From positions 1 through 25,079 of the forward strand of contig CABQEV010000027.1 of assembly GCA_902463265.1 (NCBI GenBank): a stretch of 25,079 nt of DNA, written 5' to 3'. Shown here piece after piece: positions 22,738 through 25,079 of this stretch (position 1 is the first letter of the stretch; each line of letters opens with the position of its first letter). A program made the translations under genes and the position numbers. This stretch comes from UMGS1889 sp900556055. GTDB lineage: Bacteria; Bacillota; Clostridia; Oscillospirales; Ruminococcaceae. The notes below the pieces were generated by a model. That model was not told the DNA's origin. It made no database searches and saw only the letters and a list, made by a program, of their open reading frames with translations.

Positions 22738-23411
22738 TTGACATCTCCCCCTATAACATAGCCCTCTCCGACACGGTTCACGACCGGGTCGTATCCAAGT
22801 GCGGCACGGAGTTTCCTGCGAAGAGCCGAAATGTGAACCCGTATCGAATTACTGAAGCTGTCCACACTTCCATCCCAGACGTGTTCAATAAGCTCCTCCT
22901 GGCTTACCGGACGGCCCTCATGGAGCATGAGATATTCAAGCACTCCGGTCTCCTTTCGTGTAAGTGAGACCGTTGCGCCGTCAACCGAAGCGATCCTTGT
23001 CCGTGTATCGTATACGAGCCGTCCGCATTTCAGGCAGACATTGTGCTGAATGAACTGACGGCGAGTCAGGCTGCGTATGCGTGCCTCAAGCTCTGCCAGA
23101 TGGAACGGCTTGGACAGGTAGTCGTTTGCGCCTGCGTCCAGCCCCTCCACCTTGTCAGTTATCTCACTGCGTGCAGAGAGGATCAGCACGGGAGTTTCAT
23201 AGTTCACTGTCCGAAATTCCCGCAGTATGGTCATTCCGTCCGCACCGGGCAGGTTGATATCAAGCAGTACCAGGTCGTAACGCTCGACGGCAAGCAGCTC
23301 ACGGGCTTCATTGCCATCGCCGCATGTGTCTGCTTCATAGCCGTCCAGACGCAGCTTTTTCGTGATATCGTCACGCAGGGATTTTTCATCTTCAACAACA
23401 AGTAAACGCAT
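22734..23411 (-). CDS. OmpR/PhoB-family response regulator
   Basis: The protein is 225 aa. The receiver (1-115) has the acidic pocket EDE at 7-9, phosphoacceptor Asp51 (VLLDINLPG), Ser79 and Lys101 (YLSKPF). The C-terminal winged helix (about 125-222) has the family pattern VSLTRKETGVLEYLMLHEGR, NSIRVHISALRRKL and a closing VGEGYVIG. It is the first gene of the pair, start at 23411 with GGAGGA ahead, and a TATAAT at 23446-23441 for its own transcript. The intergenic region is shared with the divergent redox operon. Confidence 0.94.
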   Translation of the reverse strand: MRLLVVEDEKSLRDDITKKLRLDGYEADTCGDGNEARELLAVERYDLVLLDINLPGADGMTILREFRTVNYETPVLILSARSEITDKVEGLDAGANDYLSKPFHLAELEARIRSLTRRQFIQHNVCLKCGRLVYDTRTRIASVDGATVSLTRKETGVLEYLMLHEGRPVSQEELIEHVWDGSVDSFSNSIRVHISALRRKLRAALGYDPVVNRVGEGYVIGGDVK

Positions 23412-23468
23412 TTTTGTCCTCCATTGATAATAGTACTTATATTATAGCACATCCTGATAAAATTTGTG

Positions 23469-23512
23469 TTAATTTACGCTTAACAGGAAATTTATACTCA
23501 CTGTGATATAAT
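23469..23512 (+). promoter_or_regulatory. Candidate response-regulator site and promoter of the redox operon
   Basis: TATAAT (23507-23512) has no good -35. TTAA repeats with 11-bp period (23469-23472 and 23480-23483) lie just upstream at the place where OmpR-type activators bind direct repeats. This suggests activation by the divergent regulator. Confidence 0.45.
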
Positions 23513-23541
23513 CATATCATCAAAGAACGGAGGTTAAAATC

Positions 23542-23685
23542 ATGACAAGAAAAAAAACGTTTGCACAGTCACTTCTGCTGCTTTCCGGAATATTGATGAT
23601 ATTTTTCGGGGCATGGCGCGGAGAGGCGGAAACTGTTCTGTCAAAGGCGATACGTCTGTGTATGGAGTGTGTGGGAATTGGATAA
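23542..23685 (+). CDS. Small CD1871A-type CXXC motif protein (47 aa)
   Basis: ATG 23542 follows CGGAGG. The peptide has a basic start, one membrane segment (SLLLLSGILMIFFGAW), RGEAETVLSKAI and the C-terminal CMECVGIG. This layout (membrane segment, GE-T, CxxC, GIG end) is that of the CD1871A family of small CXXC proteins found in clostridia next to a polyferredoxin and a TlpA-like protein, exactly as here. The CxxC could carry electrons or bind metal at the membrane; its role is not established. It overlaps the next gene by 8 to 17 bp depending on that gene's start. Confidence 0.85.
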   Translation: MTRKKTFAQSLLLLSGILMIFFGAWRGEAETVLSKAIRLCMECVGIG

Positions 23686-24598
23686 GAAGAAAAAAACGAA
23701 AAAGATACATTTCCTTGCCCGTTTCCGTGGACTGATACAAGCGGCAGCCGCAATACTGACAAATATCCACCTGCCGAATTTCTTTAAGGGAACGTTATAT
23801 CAGGGAAAAGGAAAATATGCCTGCGTCCCGGGGCTTAACTGCTATTCCTGCCCCGGAGCTGCCGGAGCCTGTCCCATCGGCGCATTTCAGGCGGTCATAG
23901 GCTCATCGAAATTCAAGTTTTCCTACTACATCACAGGCATGCTCATTCTTATGGGAGTCCTTCTGGGACGATTTATCTGCGGCTTTCTCTGCCCTTTCGG
24001 CTGGCTTCAGGAGCTTCTGCACAAGATCCCTGTGCCGAAGCTGTCCACCGTAAAGCTGAAGCCGCTGAGGTATTTGAAATATGTAATACTGGCAGTTTTT
24101 GTTATAATGCTTCCGCTGATCGTTGTAAACGAGCTTGGAATGGGCGATCCGTTCTTCTGCAAGTATATATGCCCGCAGGGAGTTGTGGAGGGTGCTATCC
24201 CGCTGGCGATAGCAAACGAGGGCATACGCAATGCTCTCGGAGCACTGTTTTCATGGAAAACCGGCGTTCTGCTGGCGGTAGTCACGGCAAGTATGTTTAT
24301 TTACCGACCGTTCTGCAAATGGATCTGTCCTCTGGGAGCAGTTTATGCGCTGATGAACCGAGTGTCGCTTTTCCAGATGAAAGTTGACAAGAACAAGTGC
24401 GTTTCCTGCGGTGCCTGTGCAAAAGCCTGCAAGATGGACGTTGACATCACCAAAAGTCCCAACCATTCCGAGTGTATCCGCTGCGGAATGTGCATGAAAT
24501 CCTGCCCGACCGGAGCAATATGCTACAAATACGGGTTTGGAAATAAATCCGGCGATAAAGCCTGCAATTCATATGAAACAAAGGAGATAACCAAATGA
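23669..24598 (+). CDS. NapH/CcoG-like membrane polyferredoxin (4Fe-4S)
   Basis: The protein is about 309 aa. It has Cys motifs CVPGLNCYSCPGAAGACP, FICGFLCPFG, FCKYICPQG and FCKWICPLG between about four to five membrane segments, then two classical 4Fe-4S clusters in the C-terminal tail (CVSCGACAKACK; CIRCGMCMKSCPTG). Such proteins carry electrons across or along the membrane, as NapH and NosR do. The start is uncertain: GTG 23669 or TTG 23678, both in frame; GGAG at 23664-23667 suits the TTG better. The stop overlaps the next ATG by 4 bp. With the CXXC protein before and the TlpA-like lipoprotein after, it probably feeds electrons to an extracytoplasmic thiol system (inference). Confidence 0.9.
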   Translation: MWELDKKKKTKKIHFLARFRGLIQAAAAILTNIHLPNFFKGTLYQGKGKYACVPGLNCYSCPGAAGACPIGAFQAVIGSSKFKFSYYITGMLILMGVLLGRFICGFLCPFGWLQELLHKIPVPKLSTVKLKPLRYLKYVILAVFVIMLPLIVVNELGMGDPFFCKYICPQGVVEGAIPLAIANEGIRNALGALFSWKTGVLLAVVTASMFIYRPFCKWICPLGAVYALMNRVSLFQMKVDKNKCVSCGACAKACKMDVDITKSPNHSECIRCGMCMKSCPTGAICYKYGFGNKSGDKACNSYETKEITK

Positions 24599-25079
24599 AC
24601 AGAAAAAAGATAACAGCAATCACAGCCTGCCTTATCATGGCACTTTCGCTCACTGCCTGCGGCAGCCAGACCTCACAGTCGGGACAGGAGGTTCAGTCCT
24701 CACAGGCGGCACAGAATACCCAGACTGCGGACAGCGGCTCTGTAACGGAACAGGATCTGCTTGACGAAGAAAACAAGATTCTTTCTGAAAACCGTGAGCT
24801 GTGGGAAAAGGTGTTTGGCGCAATGGACAAAAACGTCACGGACAGCGACCTGAGCAAGAACTACGGCGAGTTCCTGCTTGACACCATTGAAAAAGCAAAG
24901 GATCAGTTCACTGACGAGGAATACGAAACTCTGCGCACTGGAGCGGAAAAAATACGCGATATCGAAAATCAGATAGCGCAGCTTCCGCAGGGCGATTCAG
25001 CGACGGATACAGCTTCGGCGAACACTTTCCCGCAGTTTGACGGATACGATCTTGACGGAAATAAAGCTGACAGCAGCCT
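24595..25079 (+). CDS. TlpA-like thiol-disulfide lipoprotein, 5' part (runs off right edge)
   Basis: About 161 codons are visible from ATG 24595 (AAGGAG ahead, 4-bp overlap with the polyferredoxin). Residues 1-22 are a lipoprotein signal with Cys22 (SLTACGS). Then come a Gln/Ser linker, a helical segment at about 50-130 (ENKILSENRELWEKVFGAMD ... TIEKAKDQF) and the start of a redoxin domain (FPQFDGYDLDGNKADSS), which in TlpA proteins precedes the WCxxC active site. The active site lies beyond the window, so the call rests on the opening strand and on the family operon order. Confidence 0.75.
   Translation, partial: MNRKKITAITACLIMALSLTACGSQTSQSGQEVQSSQAAQNTQTADSGSVTEQDLLDEENKILSENRELWEKVFGAMDKNVTDSDLSKNYGEFLLDTIEKAKDQFTDEEYETLRTGAEKIRDIENQIAQLPQGDSATDTASANTFPQFDGYDLDGNKADSS

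Overview
The window reads as chromosome of a low-to-moderate GC Gram-positive gut or rumen Clostridium, most like Ruminococcus/Oscillospiraceae. The reasons are Gram-positive lipoprotein and BspA-type surface proteins, strong AGGAGG-type ribosome sites, sigma-A promoters, an FHA-containing EssC of the Firmicutes type VII secretion branch, and beta-glucan enzymes. The species call is inference. No rRNA, tRNA, CRISPR or riboswitch was seen.

Layout. (1) 1-7707, minus strand: a type VIIb-like secretion operon transcribed right to left: EssC ATPase, a LytTR regulator with a degenerate receiver, an unknown 146-aa protein, a YukD/EsaB ubiquitin-fold protein, then two tandem membrane-anchored TPR proteins whose first 210 bp are almost identical (the second runs off the left edge). 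No WXG100 substrate is in the window. (2) 7920-9744, minus strand: a decaying class II bacteriocin locus. It has a perfect sigma-A promoter with a palindromic operator, a chimeric gene joining the first 44 residues of a YtrA-type GntR repressor to a double-glycine bacteriocin precursor, a second 49-aa double-glycine peptide, a 17-bp perfect hairpin, a CPBP-family (Abi) membrane protease as likely immunity protein, and a C39 peptidase/exporter reduced to a frameshifted stub. (3) 9767-11902: mobile debris (an IS5-like element with a nonsense codon and an internal deletion, and the 5' stub of an apparent IS256-type transposase) around an intact esterase. (4) 11981-12686: a Phd/YefM-RelE/ParE toxin-antitoxin pair with its own promoter and terminator. 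(5) 12686-13290: a doubtful small membrane ORF and a truncated N-acetylmuramoyl-L-alanine amidase. (6) 13352-17699: a beta-glucan utilisation cluster with a GH16 lipoprotein, an AraC regulator, a sugar-binding lipoprotein and a GH5 glucanase without signal peptide. (7) 17718-21468: a large BspA-like LRR surface protein and a LytTR-PAS regulator. (8) 21577-25079: an OmpR-type two-component system divergent from a redox operon (47-aa CXXC protein, NapH-like polyferredoxin, TlpA-like lipoprotein cut by the right edge).

How they work together. The GH16 probably cuts beta-glucan at the cell surface, the solute-binding protein captures oligosaccharides, and the cytoplasmic GH5 finishes them, with the AraC protein as local regulator; no permease is encoded here. 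The bacteriocin locus and the EssC operon lie head to tail on the same strand, so two contact or antagonism functions are adjacent, the first apparently losing function. The two-component system probably controls the divergent thiol/iron-sulfur operon.
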